Positions 52,948 through 62,700 of a stretch of DNA of 64,000 nucleotides are shown here, one piece after another. Each line of letters begins with the position of its first letter. The stretch's first letter is position 1. The DNA is from CAXBES01 sp963974915 (GTDB lineage: Bacteria; Bacteroidota; Bacteroidia; Flavobacteriales; Flavobacteriaceae): NCBI GenBank assembly GCA_963974915.1, contig CAXBES010000010.1, positions 62,001 through 126,000 of the forward strand. The letters are read 5' to 3'. The notes under the pieces were generated by a model. The model ran no database searches. It had not been told where the DNA came from and saw only the letters and a list, made by a program, of their open reading frames with translations. A program made the translations under genes and the position numbers.

Positions 52948-53708
52948 TTACTACATAGTTTTTGAAGCTGTTTGTAAACAGGTTGCATTTCGTTTAATAT
53001 TTTCTGAAAATGTTGTTTTTCTCTATTGCTCATCAGCACAAAAAACACAAGGTCGTTTTGGAATTGCTTATAGACTTTAGAATTTTTATCTAAATGCCAA
53101 TTGTCTACGGGAAGTGTCGTCATAATCTCTGCTCCTAAAGATGATTTGGCATAATCTGCGTATTGAAATCCTACTTGATTATCATCTTCGTAGTCAAATG
53201 CTCTTTCTATACTATGGTTTCTATTTAAATCCAGTTGGTATATTAGGTTATCCAATTCAGCATAATACCGAATGAGTATTTTTTTTAAGGAGTCGTTCTT
53301 TATTAGGTTAAGTTTGCCCGAAGAAGTAATATCTAAAATAGTTACTTTACTCGGCACAAATGCATTGGTTCGCAACGCTTGAATATAATTGTCTATAAGA
53401 TATTCTTTGGATCTTTCTTTTTTTGGTAAGTCTAAAAGAAGTGCTTTACTCTTTTTGATTTTATAGTCTGATTCGTCCGATAATCTTTTGATGTTTTGAC
53501 GATCCAGTTCAAAATCCTCGAGGAATCTACAATAGTATTCGTTTTCTGTTTTAGTGTTTCTTCTGGCTTCATTCCAGTTATTAATTTGTAGCGCAATTAA
53601 AATTCCGATAACCACAAGGATGATTTCACCTATGGCATAGAGCAAGTATTTTGAAAAGCGATTCTCGCCAATTAATTTTTTTCGGATATGTCTAAAGAAT
53701 TTTATCAT
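52944..53708 (-). CDS. DUF6090 paralogue 3
   Basis: 254 residues from ATG 53708 (an in-frame ATG four codons upstream lies inside the preceding gene and is less likely). The start is one base after the stop of paralogue 2. Shared N-terminus and membrane helix, then LDITSSGKLNLIKNDSLKKIL and a longer helical tail ending in QKLCSK. Confidence 0.75.
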   Translation of the reverse strand: MIKFFRHIRKKLIGENRFSKYLLYAIGEIILVVIGILIALQINNWNEARRNTKTENEYYCRFLEDFELDRQNIKRLSDESDYKIKKSKALLLDLPKKERSKEYLIDNYIQALRTNAFVPSKVTILDITSSGKLNLIKNDSLKKILIRYYAELDNLIYQLDLNRNHSIERAFDYEDDNQVGFQYADYAKSSLGAEIMTTLPVDNWHLDKNSKVYKQFQNDLVFFVLMSNREKQHFQKILNEMQPVYKQLQKLCSK

Positions 53709-53709
53709 C

Positions 53710-54465
53710 TTAAAAATCAATTAAATTTTGTGTCTGGCGTACTATGTCATTTGCCAATGAATCGAGACTTTTGTAGTGCGCAATCATAATACTATTCCAA
53801 AACAACTTGCCTTGGTAAAGGTTTTCAAATTCAAGGTCTTTTATAACCTGGTTATAGCTATTATTATACAGTCGGGATTTTTGTTTTATTTCCATATTAT
53901 TATATGCGTTCAAATTCTGCATCGATATGTTTTTATATAGGTATGGAATGAGTAACGATTGGGCCTGATGGTCTTGATTTTTAAAATCTTCGTCAGAATC
54001 TTCAAGCATTTGCAACCAAGTGTACATGCTTTTTTTTAACTGGTTATTGGTTATAAGGTCAAGCTTTCCCGAACTAATGAGTTCTTGGATGGTGCTATTT
54101 GCAGGATTGTAATTGCCATATTTCAAAGAATGGCTAATAATGCTATCGAAATCATAATTTTTATGATCCGGTTCAACCCTATTTGTAATGTCCACAATTT
54201 TACGAACATGGTTGTTTGCGCGTTCTAAATCCTTAATTCTTTGTTTTAAAACAACTCGATTCTCGGTAAACTCCTCTCGAAGTTCTTCTAATTTATATTG
54301 CGACTCGGCTTGCTGTTTTTTATCCTCATTCCAGTTATTAATCTGTAATGCTATCAAAATCCCAATAACGACAAGAATTATTTCGCCAAAGGCGTAGAGA
54401 AGGTACTTGGAAAAACGGTTTTCTCCAATAAGGCGTTGACGGATATGTCGAAAAAATTTTATCAT
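53710..54465 (-). CDS. DUF6090 paralogue 2
   Basis: 251 residues. ATG 54465 restores the family start MIKFFRHIRQRL; an upstream in-frame extension reads through unrelated GC-rich DNA and is rejected. The periplasmic part has TIQELISSGKLDLITNNQLK. The first 64 bases are identical to those of paralogue 1. A 148-base gap separates it from paralogue 1. Confidence 0.75.
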   Translation of the reverse strand: MIKFFRHIRQRLIGENRFSKYLLYAFGEIILVVIGILIALQINNWNEDKKQQAESQYKLEELREEFTENRVVLKQRIKDLERANNHVRKIVDITNRVEPDHKNYDFDSIISHSLKYGNYNPANSTIQELISSGKLDLITNNQLKKSMYTWLQMLEDSDEDFKNQDHQAQSLLIPYLYKNISMQNLNAYNNMEIKQKSRLYNNSYNQVIKDLEFENLYQGKLFWNSIMIAHYKSLDSLANDIVRQTQNLIDF

Positions 54466-54613
54466 ATATCTAAAGGTTCGTATTATTACGCCCGCAAGCG
54501 ACTTACCGACGGCAAGGCGTAGCCATCTCAATCAAATACGCGCAAGCCAATTAATTTTGCTTGAACAAAATAGTGTTTTATAATGGAAGAGTTTTAATAT
54601 CGTTAAGCTTTAG
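54466..54613. other. GC-rich spacer between DUF6090 paralogues 1 and 2
   Basis: The stretch 54488-54543 (for example GCCCGCAAGCGACTTACC) is much richer in G+C than its surroundings and interrupts the otherwise gapless array. Nothing recognisable is encoded; it may be the scar of a past insertion. Confidence 0.35.
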
Positions 54614-55369
54614 CTAGGTTTTTAAGTCTTTGATTATTAATTCTATTATTTTATTTGTATCATTAATTAAAATTTCTAACTTATAAATTGCATCCTTATT
54701 GATCCAATAGTGCACTGCAGCATTGTTAATGTATTCTATTTTATTCTGTTTTAGATGATTAACCAATTCAAGTTGATTTTGTTCTCCAAATAAAAAAGCT
54801 GAAGCAGGCTCAAATCTCATAATACTATTGTTGTAAGTAAATGGGGCATCGTTGGGTAGCGCCCACTCTGTACCAATCCTAATCCATTCTGCAACCTGTT
54901 TGTGCTTTGCATAATGTTTTACTAATTGGTCGCGTAATTCAGAATTCTTAATGTCCTTTAAATTACCTGTACTTGAAAGGTCATCGAATGTTGAGGTTGA
55001 AGATGTGAAAATGGGGTATATACTTCCGTAGCCAAAAAAGTCGTTGGCAGCAGCAATAAGTTCTCGTTCGCTTGTTTCATTGGTATTTAATGCTTTTGAA
55101 AGGTTTTCTATGGTTTCAATTCCTTTTTTTAAATCAGTAATATTACTCTTGAAGGTGTTTATGTCCTCTTTATTTTCAGAAAGCAGCCTTTTTAAATAAA
55201 GATTTTCTTGCTTTGCAGATTTTCGGTTTTCGTTCCAATTATTTATCTGCAATGCAATTAAAATTCCAATGACCACCAAAATTATTTCACCTATAGCATA
55301 GAGCAGGTACTTGGAAAAACGGTTTTCTCCAATAAGGCGTTGACGGATATGTCGAAAAAATTTTATCAT
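54614..55369 (-). CDS. DUF6090 paralogue 1 (first in the array)
   Basis: 251 residues. This family has a short basic cytoplasmic N-terminus (MIKFFRHIRQRLIGENRFSK), one membrane helix (about 28-42, YAIGEIILVVIGILIALQI), the invariant NNWNE right after it, and a helical extracytoplasmic domain of about 200 residues with a central SSTGNLKDIKNSELRDQL block. The signal-anchor topology puts the variable part in the periplasm. DUF6090 genes are multi-copy in many Flavobacteriaceae; function unknown. The 183 bases upstream hold a TTTCATCATGAAA palindrome (55377-55389) but no clear promoter. Confidence 0.75.
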   Translation of the reverse strand: MIKFFRHIRQRLIGENRFSKYLLYAIGEIILVVIGILIALQINNWNENRKSAKQENLYLKRLLSENKEDINTFKSNITDLKKGIETIENLSKALNTNETSERELIAAANDFFGYGSIYPIFTSSTSTFDDLSSTGNLKDIKNSELRDQLVKHYAKHKQVAEWIRIGTEWALPNDAPFTYNNSIMRFEPASAFLFGEQNQLELVNHLKQNKIEYINNAAVHYWINKDAIYKLEILINDTNKIIELIIKDLKT

Positions 55370-55552
55370 AGTAAATTTTCATCATGAAATGAGAAACGAT
55401 AGAGAGGTCGCAATGTGAGACCCCTCGTCGCTTATCTGTTGGAAAGACATAATGTCAATAGGATGTATCGATAATAGCAAAACTATTTTTGCAATCTCTA
55501 GTTTCTATTTCTCTCACAACTATGTTCAACGTAGTTAAATTTCAGTTTCGAT

Positions 55553-55888
55553 TCAATAGAGTATATTATCTAACGTCCAGTCTAATCGTTTCTCTAGCAT
55601 ACTGAAATTGCAATCTGAAAAGAAGAGTTCGTACATTTCTCTTCTAAAAGCTGCGAGTTCCATTTCGGTATATTCATGTTTGTTCACACATAGATCTACT
55701 TTGTCCAATCTCCTTTGTTCTGAATGATTATGGAATTTCCTATACATTTTCGCAAAAGTCTTCTTAGAAACTTTAGATTGGATCATTTCAAGCTCCTCCT
55801 CAGTTTCTTTTTTATCTGCATTTGCACAGAGGAGCAGGATATACACTTGTAGTTCAGATTTTGTCCAGTTTGGTTTTTGCTTTGTCAT
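55553..55888 (-). CDS. Small helical TerB-like protein
   Basis: A 111-residue all-helical protein: NWTKSELQVYILLLCANADK followed by KETEEELEMIQSKVSKKTF. The first helices and acidic spacing resemble the TerB fold, although the metal-binding pairs are less clear than in the 35.9-kb protein. No signal peptide. It starts 12 bases after the 278-residue SnoaL-like gene and is the last gene of that operon. Function unknown. Confidence 0.6.
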   Translation of the reverse strand: MTKQKPNWTKSELQVYILLLCANADKKETEEELEMIQSKVSKKTFAKMYRKFHNHSEQRRLDKVDLCVNKHEYTEMELAAFRREMYELFFSDCNFSMLEKRLDWTLDNILY

Positions 55889-55900
55889 AATTTAGCTGCA

Positions 55901-56737
55901 TTATTTCGCCACGGTTTCGGCAAGTTTCTTAGTGTCGGTATATTGCTGAAACCCAACAATCTTCCCGTCTTTTAATGTCCAGAGGTGTGCTGCCTGAACC
56001 ATAAAGGCCTTACCTTCCTTTGTGTTAATATCATAGTAGAGTGTTGCCAATACCTTGTCGTTGCTCATTTCATGTAGTTTTACATTCTTTAAGCTGAAAG
56101 ATTGATACATTCCGCCAATAGGAGCGAACACTCCATTTAATACGGCGTCGGGTCCAATATACGGATTACCAACTGCTAACGCATTACTTTCGGCTTCATT
56201 CCAAATAATTTTGTCGTCCATTAGTGCTAAAACAGCAGGAATGTCTTCCTTGGAGAAAGACTCGTACAGCCCGTTAATGATCTGTGCATTATTCGTAGTC
56301 TCGGTATAACGATAGCTTTTCAAAATTTTCCAATTCCCTTTCACCTGTTTTAGGGTGTTAACAAATTCACCCTTTAGGGTCATCTTTGGCTCGTCTATTT
56401 TATTGTAAACATACATGCCACTTACGAACATAAAATCTTTGGAAAGCTTAGTTGTGTTAGTTGTTTTTAATGTGATATTAAATTTCCCAGAGGCAAATGT
56501 AGCTTCGTATTGGGCTTTTATATTATCAAATCCAGAGACCATATTGCCGTCTGAATTTCTGATTGTTGCATCCTCTGCATAGAGAGCATCTAATAAACCG
56601 GAGTCTCCCGTATTTATCATAGTGATATATTGCTCGTGCATTTTCTCGATCTCAGGATTTTGAGCATGTAGATGCGAAGTAAATAGGATTATTCCGAAGA
56701 AAATAATTTGAGCAGTGGTGTTTTTTAAAAGTTTCAT
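55901..56737 (-). CDS. Exported protein with two SnoaL-like domains
   Basis: A 278-residue protein with a Sec signal peptide (1-25, ending LHAQ). Two SnoaL/NTF2-like modules follow: about 28-145 (MHEQYITMINTGDSGLLDALYAEDATI, KGNWKILKSYRY) and about 150-270 (INGLYESFSKEDIPAVLALM, DDKIIWNEAES, DGKIVGFQQYTD). The second is the SnoaL_3-like type. Probably periplasmic. Small-molecule binding is likely by fold, but the ligand is unknown. Part of the operon driven from 59.6 kb. Confidence 0.8.
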   Translation of the reverse strand: MKLLKNTTAQIIFFGIILFTSHLHAQNPEIEKMHEQYITMINTGDSGLLDALYAEDATIRNSDGNMVSGFDNIKAQYEATFASGKFNITLKTTNTTKLSKDFMFVSGMYVYNKIDEPKMTLKGEFVNTLKQVKGNWKILKSYRYTETTNNAQIINGLYESFSKEDIPAVLALMDDKIIWNEAESNALAVGNPYIGPDAVLNGVFAPIGGMYQSFSLKNVKLHEMSNDKVLATLYYDINTKEGKAFMVQAAHLWTLKDGKIVGFQQYTDTKKLAETVAK

Positions 56738-56783
56738 AATTTGGACTTATTTAGTTAATATTAAAGTTGACTCGTGTTTTGGT

Positions 56784-57320
56784 TTAGTTTGTTTTATGTA
56801 CTTCCAGCTCTATTTCGATCATAAATTCCGGAAGCGCCAGTTCTGTTACACCCAGCCATGTACCTGTTGGAAAATTATTTTTATAGATCTCTACTCTATA
56901 ACCTGCGACTTCTAAAAACTTGGACATGTTAGTGGTAAAAACGTCTTCTTTTACAACATCATTAAATGTGCAGCCGTAGTGGTTGAGAATTTTTTCCAGA
57001 TCGGCATAGCAATTTTTCATCTGCTGTTCTATATCGCCCACCGCGGTTGGATTACCTTCATCATCCATACTCACAGCACCCGAAATTTTAATATTGTTGC
57101 CAACTTTCACTGCATGCGAATACCCATAGGCTTTTTCTACCTCCGGACGCAAAAGAAAATAATCCGGAGTTTCGTCAATTTGAACGGGTTCAACAATTTC
57201 TTTTTCCTGAGTTGTAACGGCTTCTGTTTGTTTTTCAATGCAACTAATGAGTAGCGTCGCTAAAATGAAGCATGTAAAAAAATGATTCATTCTTCTTAAA
57301 GTAATTCTTGAGTATTTCAT
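56784..57320 (-). CDS. RidA-family lipoprotein
   Basis: A 178-residue protein with a lipoprotein signal (hydrophobic stretch then LLISC, Cys27 from this start; an ATG ten codons in is also possible) and a RidA/YjgF domain (about 55-178): YGYSHAVKVGNNIKISGAVS, IEQQMKNCYADLEKILNHYG, FPTGTWLGVTELALPEFMIEIELEV. RidA proteins hydrolyse reactive enamines/imines. The active-site Arg of classical RidA is not seen near the usual RxxV position (TWLGV). An exported RidA-fold protein is unusual. Confidence 0.8.
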   Translation of the reverse strand: MKYSRITLRRMNHFFTCFILATLLISCIEKQTEAVTTQEKEIVEPVQIDETPDYFLLRPEVEKAYGYSHAVKVGNNIKISGAVSMDDEGNPTAVGDIEQQMKNCYADLEKILNHYGCTFNDVVKEDVFTTNMSKFLEVAGYRVEIYKNNFPTGTWLGVTELALPEFMIEIELEVHKTN

Positions 57321-57342
57321 AATTCAGTTAGTAAAAAAATTG

Positions 57343-57888
57343 TTAGTTAGTGTTAATCGTTTTCGCTAAACTCGTATTCCAAATCCTATTGCAAATTCTC
57401 CATTCGTCACCTTCCTTTTTCCATATATTGATATACTTTCCTTTATCGACAGTGCTTTTGTCACCATAGCGCAAATTATAAGTACCTTCATCAATGATAT
57501 AATCTCCTGTACCATACATGGAAATAGACGTCTGTGTAAACTCGTGAATTCCATAATTGACCCAATTTGTGTTCAATTTAGAAATAGCCGATTTACCAAT
57601 AACCGCTTCAGAATTTGGTGGAAATATTTTAGCATCGTCCGTGAAGCAACTATTTAAAAGGTCAATATTCTTCGTGATATGTGCTTCCGTAAAAAGATTT
57701 GTCTTATCGTGAATATATTCTTTCAATTGTTCTTCAACAGTGCCAATATTATGCTCTTCGGATTTTATCTTCATCCCTGTAATAGCAGATCCATTACGAT
57801 CATGCGGATCCGGATTTTGAGCCTGAACTGTAACCAACAAGGATAATAAAACAAGGTTGATCCATATGGTGAATTGTTTCAAAGACAT
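57343..57888 (-). CDS. Exported SnoaL-like (DUF4440-type) protein
   Basis: A 181-residue protein with a signal peptide (1-23, ending VQAQ) and one SnoaL/DUF4440 domain (about 55-175): HITKNIDLLNSCFTDDAKIF, PPNSEAVIGKSAISKL, GTYNLRYGDKSTVDKGKYIN and IWKKEGDEWRICNRIWNTS. Predicted periplasmic. Lies 22 bases before the RidA-like gene and 13 bases after the SDR gene. Ligand unknown. Confidence 0.8.
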   Translation of the reverse strand: MSLKQFTIWINLVLLSLLVTVQAQNPDPHDRNGSAITGMKIKSEEHNIGTVEEQLKEYIHDKTNLFTEAHITKNIDLLNSCFTDDAKIFPPNSEAVIGKSAISKLNTNWVNYGIHEFTQTSISMYGTGDYIIDEGTYNLRYGDKSTVDKGKYINIWKKEGDEWRICNRIWNTSLAKTINTN

Positions 57889-57901
57889 GGTATTTATTAT
57901 T

Positions 57902-58789
57902 TTATGGGTGAGATATTAGTTGCTCCTTCGGTCCATCCCATTCAGAAATTTCGAAAACTTCCAGAAGTCCTTGTCTAATAGGTTCGGTTACCTCATTTAT
58001 TGCGCGTAACCCAAAGTCCATTCCAACCATAGTGCGAATTGGTCTTGTACCATTTGGCATTTCGATCAAATCATCGAATGCCTGTACAACAAGCATAGGA
58101 TCTGTTGGAGCATCAGGGTTTTCAAAAGCCGCTATTACCTGATTTGCAAAACCTTCACTAAACTCGCCTACATGCTGATATGCTCTTGCTATTTCTTCAT
58201 TTTCCGAAGGAATAATGGTATTAAAGAAGTCGGTTGCAAAGGGTCCGGGTTGTACCATGACCACGTCGATACCTAATGGAGCTAATTCGTAACGCATGGA
58301 TTCGCTTAGACCTTCCACACCCCATTTACTGGTATGATATATACCAAAACCGGGCGAACAACACCGTCCGGCAATGGAACTTATTTGAATTATAAGTCCG
58401 TTGCTTTGCTCACGCATTTTAGGAAGTACCGCTTTTGCAACTCTAAAAGTTCCCACGATGTTAAGGTCGAGTTGGTCAATAAACTGCTGCGATGAAAAGG
58501 ATTCTATAGGACCCCCAAAGCCACGTCCGGCATTATTGATAAGTACATCTACATTGCCAATTTTCAACATTGCTTTACTTACACTTTCATCAGATGTCAC
58601 GTCTATCTCCACAACATCAATGTTAAGCTTATTTGCATTGGCATACTCTTTTAGTTCTGAAGCCTTATGTGCATTCTTTCCGTTAACATTACGCATAGTT
58701 GCATACACGTGATGCCCTTTTTTGCTGAAATGTTTTGCAGCCATAAGGCCGAAGCCCGAACTGCAACCTGTGATTAAAATGTGTTTCAT
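57902..58789 (-). CDS. SDR-family oxidoreductase
   Basis: A 295-residue classical short-chain dehydrogenase. Rossmann GCSSGFGLMAA (8-18), NNAGRGFGG, catalytic Ser in ISSIAGRCCSPG, and YHTSKWG (YxxxK). It should reduce or oxidise a small molecule with NAD(P)H in the cytoplasm. It sits between an exported esterase and exported SnoaL-like proteins, which suggests a shared substrate pathway, but none is identifiable. Confidence 0.9.
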   Translation of the reverse strand: MKHILITGCSSGFGLMAAKHFSKKGHHVYATMRNVNGKNAHKASELKEYANANKLNIDVVEIDVTSDESVSKAMLKIGNVDVLINNAGRGFGGPIESFSSQQFIDQLDLNIVGTFRVAKAVLPKMREQSNGLIIQISSIAGRCCSPGFGIYHTSKWGVEGLSESMRYELAPLGIDVVMVQPGPFATDFFNTIIPSENEEIARAYQHVGEFSEGFANQVIAAFENPDAPTDPMLVVQAFDDLIEMPNGTRPIRTMVGMDFGLRAINEVTEPIRQGLLEVFEISEWDGPKEQLISHP

Positions 58790-58821
58790 AATATTTATTA
58801 TTTGGTAGTTAGAATAATTAG

Positions 58822-59622
58822 TTAATGGGATCTTTCAGAAATAAATTTCATTCCATCATAAAAAGAAGCGAATGGTACATGTCCTGCATTTTCGTAGGTT
58901 TTATACTGAAATTTCACCAAGTCGCCCAAAGCGGATCTCATCTCTTCTGAAAATTTAAGTACAGATTGATGGATTTCTCTGTTAGGGTCTAATGGGTCCG
59001 ACAAGGAATTGGCTACGAACAATTTTTTGTCTTTAAAATGTATTTTTTGTTTAAAAGCATTGTTAGCTAATGCCGTAAAATAATCATCCATATCTGCAAA
59101 CCAGCCGGCGCAGTTACCAATGTAGTTGCTAAATAATTCAGGGTTTGCCAAAAAAGCATACATCACAAACAAACCACTTAGAGATCTACCTCTTATGGTT
59201 CGTTCGTTGGTCGTTCTATAGTTTTGTTCGATATACGGAACCAGTTCTTTTTCTAAAAACAGAAGGAAATTCTCCGCTTTTGGGTTATCCACCTTATAAG
59301 AAGGTCTGCTTAATGGCATCATATCTCTATCCCGATCGGTATTTGCGATTGCTACGATGATCATTTCCATTTTTAAATTATACGTTACCAAACGTGCATC
59401 TATAAGGTTGTTCTCTAATCCATCTAATAGGTATAATGCCGAATAATTCCTGGTTGATGTTTGGTAATCATCGGGAAGGGAAATGATGAGGTATCTATTC
59501 TCTTTAAGTATTTTTGAATAGAGACTGTCTTTATGCCCAATCTTTATCGTCACATCCTGTGCAAGCCCAAAACTTGGAAATATCAATTGCAAAAACACGA
59601 GCAAAATGACACCGATTTTCAT
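58822..59622 (-). CDS. Exported esterase, esterase-D-like alpha/beta hydrolase
   Basis: A 266-residue protein with a Sec signal peptide (about 1-22, ending GLAQ). Esterase/IroE-type fold: YSALYLLDGLENN, nucleophile elbow IRGRSLSGLFVMYA (Ser in RSLSG), SNYIGNCAGWF, and the late His in YENAGHVPFAS. A periplasmic or surface carboxylesterase is likely. First gene of the leftward operon. The TCACAT palindrome at 59684-59699 lies 62 bases upstream. Confidence 0.85.
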   Translation of the reverse strand: MKIGVILLVFLQLIFPSFGLAQDVTIKIGHKDSLYSKILKENRYLIISLPDDYQTSTRNYSALYLLDGLENNLIDARLVTYNLKMEMIIVAIANTDRDRDMMPLSRPSYKVDNPKAENFLLFLEKELVPYIEQNYRTTNERTIRGRSLSGLFVMYAFLANPELFSNYIGNCAGWFADMDDYFTALANNAFKQKIHFKDKKLFVANSLSDPLDPNREIHQSVLKFSEEMRSALGDLVKFQYKTYENAGHVPFASFYDGMKFISERSH

Positions 59623-59683
59623 AACCTTTTGGTTTAGTAGGTTTTATAAATAGCAAGATAGATGCATATTTGTAGGATGTCAA

Positions 59684-59699
59684 TCACATCTTAATGTGA
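59684..59699. promoter_or_regulatory. Palindromic operator candidate, copy 1
   Basis: TCACATCTTAATGTGA, a 6-4-6 inverted repeat. It sits between the divergent esterase operon and the sensor kinase gene, just upstream of the kinase -7 element. The same arms recur at 62806-62821. Proposed binding site of the adjacent LuxR-type regulator. Confidence 0.6.
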
Positions 59700-59719
59700 A
59701 TTTGGACGCTATCATTTTG

Positions 59720-59727
59720 TATATTTG
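59720..59727 (+). promoter_or_regulatory. Candidate -7 element of the sensor kinase gene
   Basis: TATATTTG, 29 bases before the start codon. A TTG at 59702-59704 gives a 15-base spacer, slightly short; reduced spacing would suit an activator bound at 59684-59699. Confidence 0.5.
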
Positions 59728-59756
59728 GTAATCAACTACTAACCAATACCCATACT

Positions 59757-62700
59757 TTGAAGTCATTTTCAACTGTTCATTACTTTTTGTTCAGCCTTAT
59801 TTTGGGTTTTATATCTATAACAGTCTGTGCACAGAATGCATCACAAATAGATATACTTACCACAGAAGACGGATTGTTATTTAGAGATGTTTCTGATGTT
59901 GTTCAGGACAACAAAGGTCTTCTGTGGATTAGTACGGCCCAAGGTCTAAATCGTTATGATGGTGAGAATTTCAAAGCTTACACCAGCAATCCTAATAATC
60001 CATTTTTTATTAGGGAAGATTTTATAAAAGCTAATATGGCCTATAGCCAGCTTGACAATTCTGTATGGTTTTTAGCAAACGATGAATTATTTCAATTGAA
60101 ATTATCCACAGACTCCATCAATTCTTTTAATGAGACTAATAATCTTAAAGGGAAGGTTTTAGATGTTTTACGTTTGTCTGATGCTTCGGTTTGGGTGGTT
60201 ACCGATGATTACTGGAATGTGGAAAGAGGTACTGCCAGACAATATCTTCAAAAGTATGAAGAAGGCACTTTTAAAGTAATGGCTTCGGTCGAGAGATTTA
60301 AACGGGGTTTTAATAAACTGACTTCAGATTGTGAGGGATTTCTATGGTGGACTACCACGAGCGGAACCTATAGGTATACGGTAGAAGGTGAATTACTGGA
60401 CAGCAGGAAATTGGATACGTATGATTGGAATGGGGAAATAATTCATTACGTACCACATTTTTTCGATAGTAAGAACACTTTTTATTATTTTCCTGTATCT
60501 CAGGGAGGTGTAAATGTTTATAATACTTCCACCAATACATCTAGTCGTGTTTTCGATACAGAGGATTTAATTAGACGTGCAATAGAAGATCAAGAGGGGA
60601 ATATCTGGTTTGCCGGTGATAGATCTTTGTATCGTATGGACACTAATGGAAAGTTTAGTGACTATACATTGTTGCTAAAATCTAAACTAGACTACACAAT
60701 TATCAACAATTTATTTATTGACCGGAATGGTTTGCTCTGGGTCGCTACCGATAATGGGTTGTTTAAAATAAAAACTCAGAAACAATTGTTTTCTACTGTT
60801 TTTAAAACCGAAAAAGAAGGTTGGGGAAACTCAATGAGAGGAATTTTTGAAGATGCAGAAGGACGAATATTTTCCCTGTGTGAAAGTAAACATCAATTAT
60901 GGTATAAAACTAAAAGTGGCCAGATTGATTCACTTCCCTTAAAATCGAAATCTGGAGAGCCTGTTTCTTTGATGTATGATACCAGTTTTTTTGTAACAAA
61001 TAACGAGAAAACCCATGCGTATGCGATAAGTAAAGGAATTCGTAAAATAGACCTGAAAACGGGACAGACCGTAACTTACGATCAATTTAGTGATCGTAAT
61101 AAAATCTATGGGCCAAACGCCTTATTAAAACTCAAAGACGGACGATTGCTGTTTGGGTATACTCTGGAGATGCTCACTGTATTTAATCCCGAAACAGAAG
61201 AAAGCAGATTGGTTTTTAAAGATCTCTCGGATCAATCGAATATTACGGATCTTCAATATTTTGAACAGAGTAAAGATCCCAATAGCATTTGGGTTGGCAC
61301 AAAGAATGATGGTATTTTAAAAATAGATCTAAATGGAAACATACTGAAATCTTATAACACTAATACCTTACCGCCGTTTGGAAATCACCATGTACTCTGC
61401 ATTGAAGAAGATAAGGATGGGAGTGTGTGGATTGGTTCTTATGGGGGTGGTCTCAGCCACATTGCTCCGGATGGTAATTCGATCACGAACTATTCTAAGA
61501 CTAATGGTTTACCCGATGATAATGTTACAGGTATTTTGCGGGAAGGTGAAGATAAGCTCTGGATAAGTACTTATAACGGATTAGCACTATTCGATAAAAC
61601 TACTAAAGTGTTTCAAAGCTTCTATACCGAAGATGGCTTGTCGCACAATGAATTCAACTATTCATCATTTTTTAAAGATAGTCAAGGCCTGTATTATTTT
61701 GGCGGAATGAATGGGATTAATTTTTTCGATTCTAAAGAATTGAAAGAATCTGTAGAACCACCGGATATCCAGTTTCTTGGAGTTTCAGGCTATAACAGCA
61801 GAACACAGGAGAGTTATGTAAAAGATTATGCCCAACAGGAATTAACAACCTTTACTGCGTCGCCATATGACCAATATTTTGAAGTAAATTGGACACTTCC
61901 CAGTTATTTTCAAAACGATAAAAATTCGTTTAGCACCAAATTAGAAGGTTTCGAAGATCGATGGTTTCATCAAGGAAATGTTTCCTCGGTTAGATACAAC
62001 AAGTTGCCTGCCGGGAATTATATTTTGAAGGTGAAAGGATATGACTCCAGAGGAAATGAAAGTGCAAGAATACTATCTATCCCCATCACAGTAAAACAAA
62101 TCTTTTATAAAAAATGGTGGTTTATATTGTTAGTGTTACTTGTGCTGTCGGGAATTGTATATGCCGTGTTTAGATATCACCTAAAGCAAGCCCTGGCGAT
62201 GGAGCGTTTACGGACAAAAATTTCCAGTGATCTTCACGATGATGTGGGTTCTCTGCTTTCAGGATTGGCAATGCAGACCGAACTTATGGAAATAAATGCG
62301 AACGAAGCCGATAAGAAAAGACTTCAAAAAATCGCAACTATTAGTAGAAATGCGGTTTCACAAATGCGCGATCTGGTCTGGAGTATAGACAGCAGGAGAG
62401 AAACCATTGCTCACTTGATAGAACGAATGAGGGAGCTTGCCGAAGAGTCGTTGTTGCCAAAAGACATCGCATTTAATCTTGATATTTCAAACATTAAAAA
62501 CCGTGATAGAAAACTACCGGCACAGGTTAAACAACATATCTTTTTAATCTATAAAGAAGCCATTAATAATATCGTAAAACATTCGGATGCTAGCTTGGTG
62601 CATATTCAAATTACAAACAATTCTAAAGGTTGTCGGTTTGTAGTGCGGGACAACGGGAGTAATAAAAAATCATATAAGTCTTCCGGGTTGGGCTTGTCGA

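Noticed and set aside
50689..55369. CRISPR-like or simple direct repeat array
   Set aside because: The repeated units are the 5' coding ends of six full-length genes spaced 0.7-0.9 kb apart, not short repeats with spacers.
50689..55369. Known anti-phage defence system
   Set aside because: No nuclease, toxin, STAND, TIR or other effector domain is visible in or around the array; a defence role would be guesswork.
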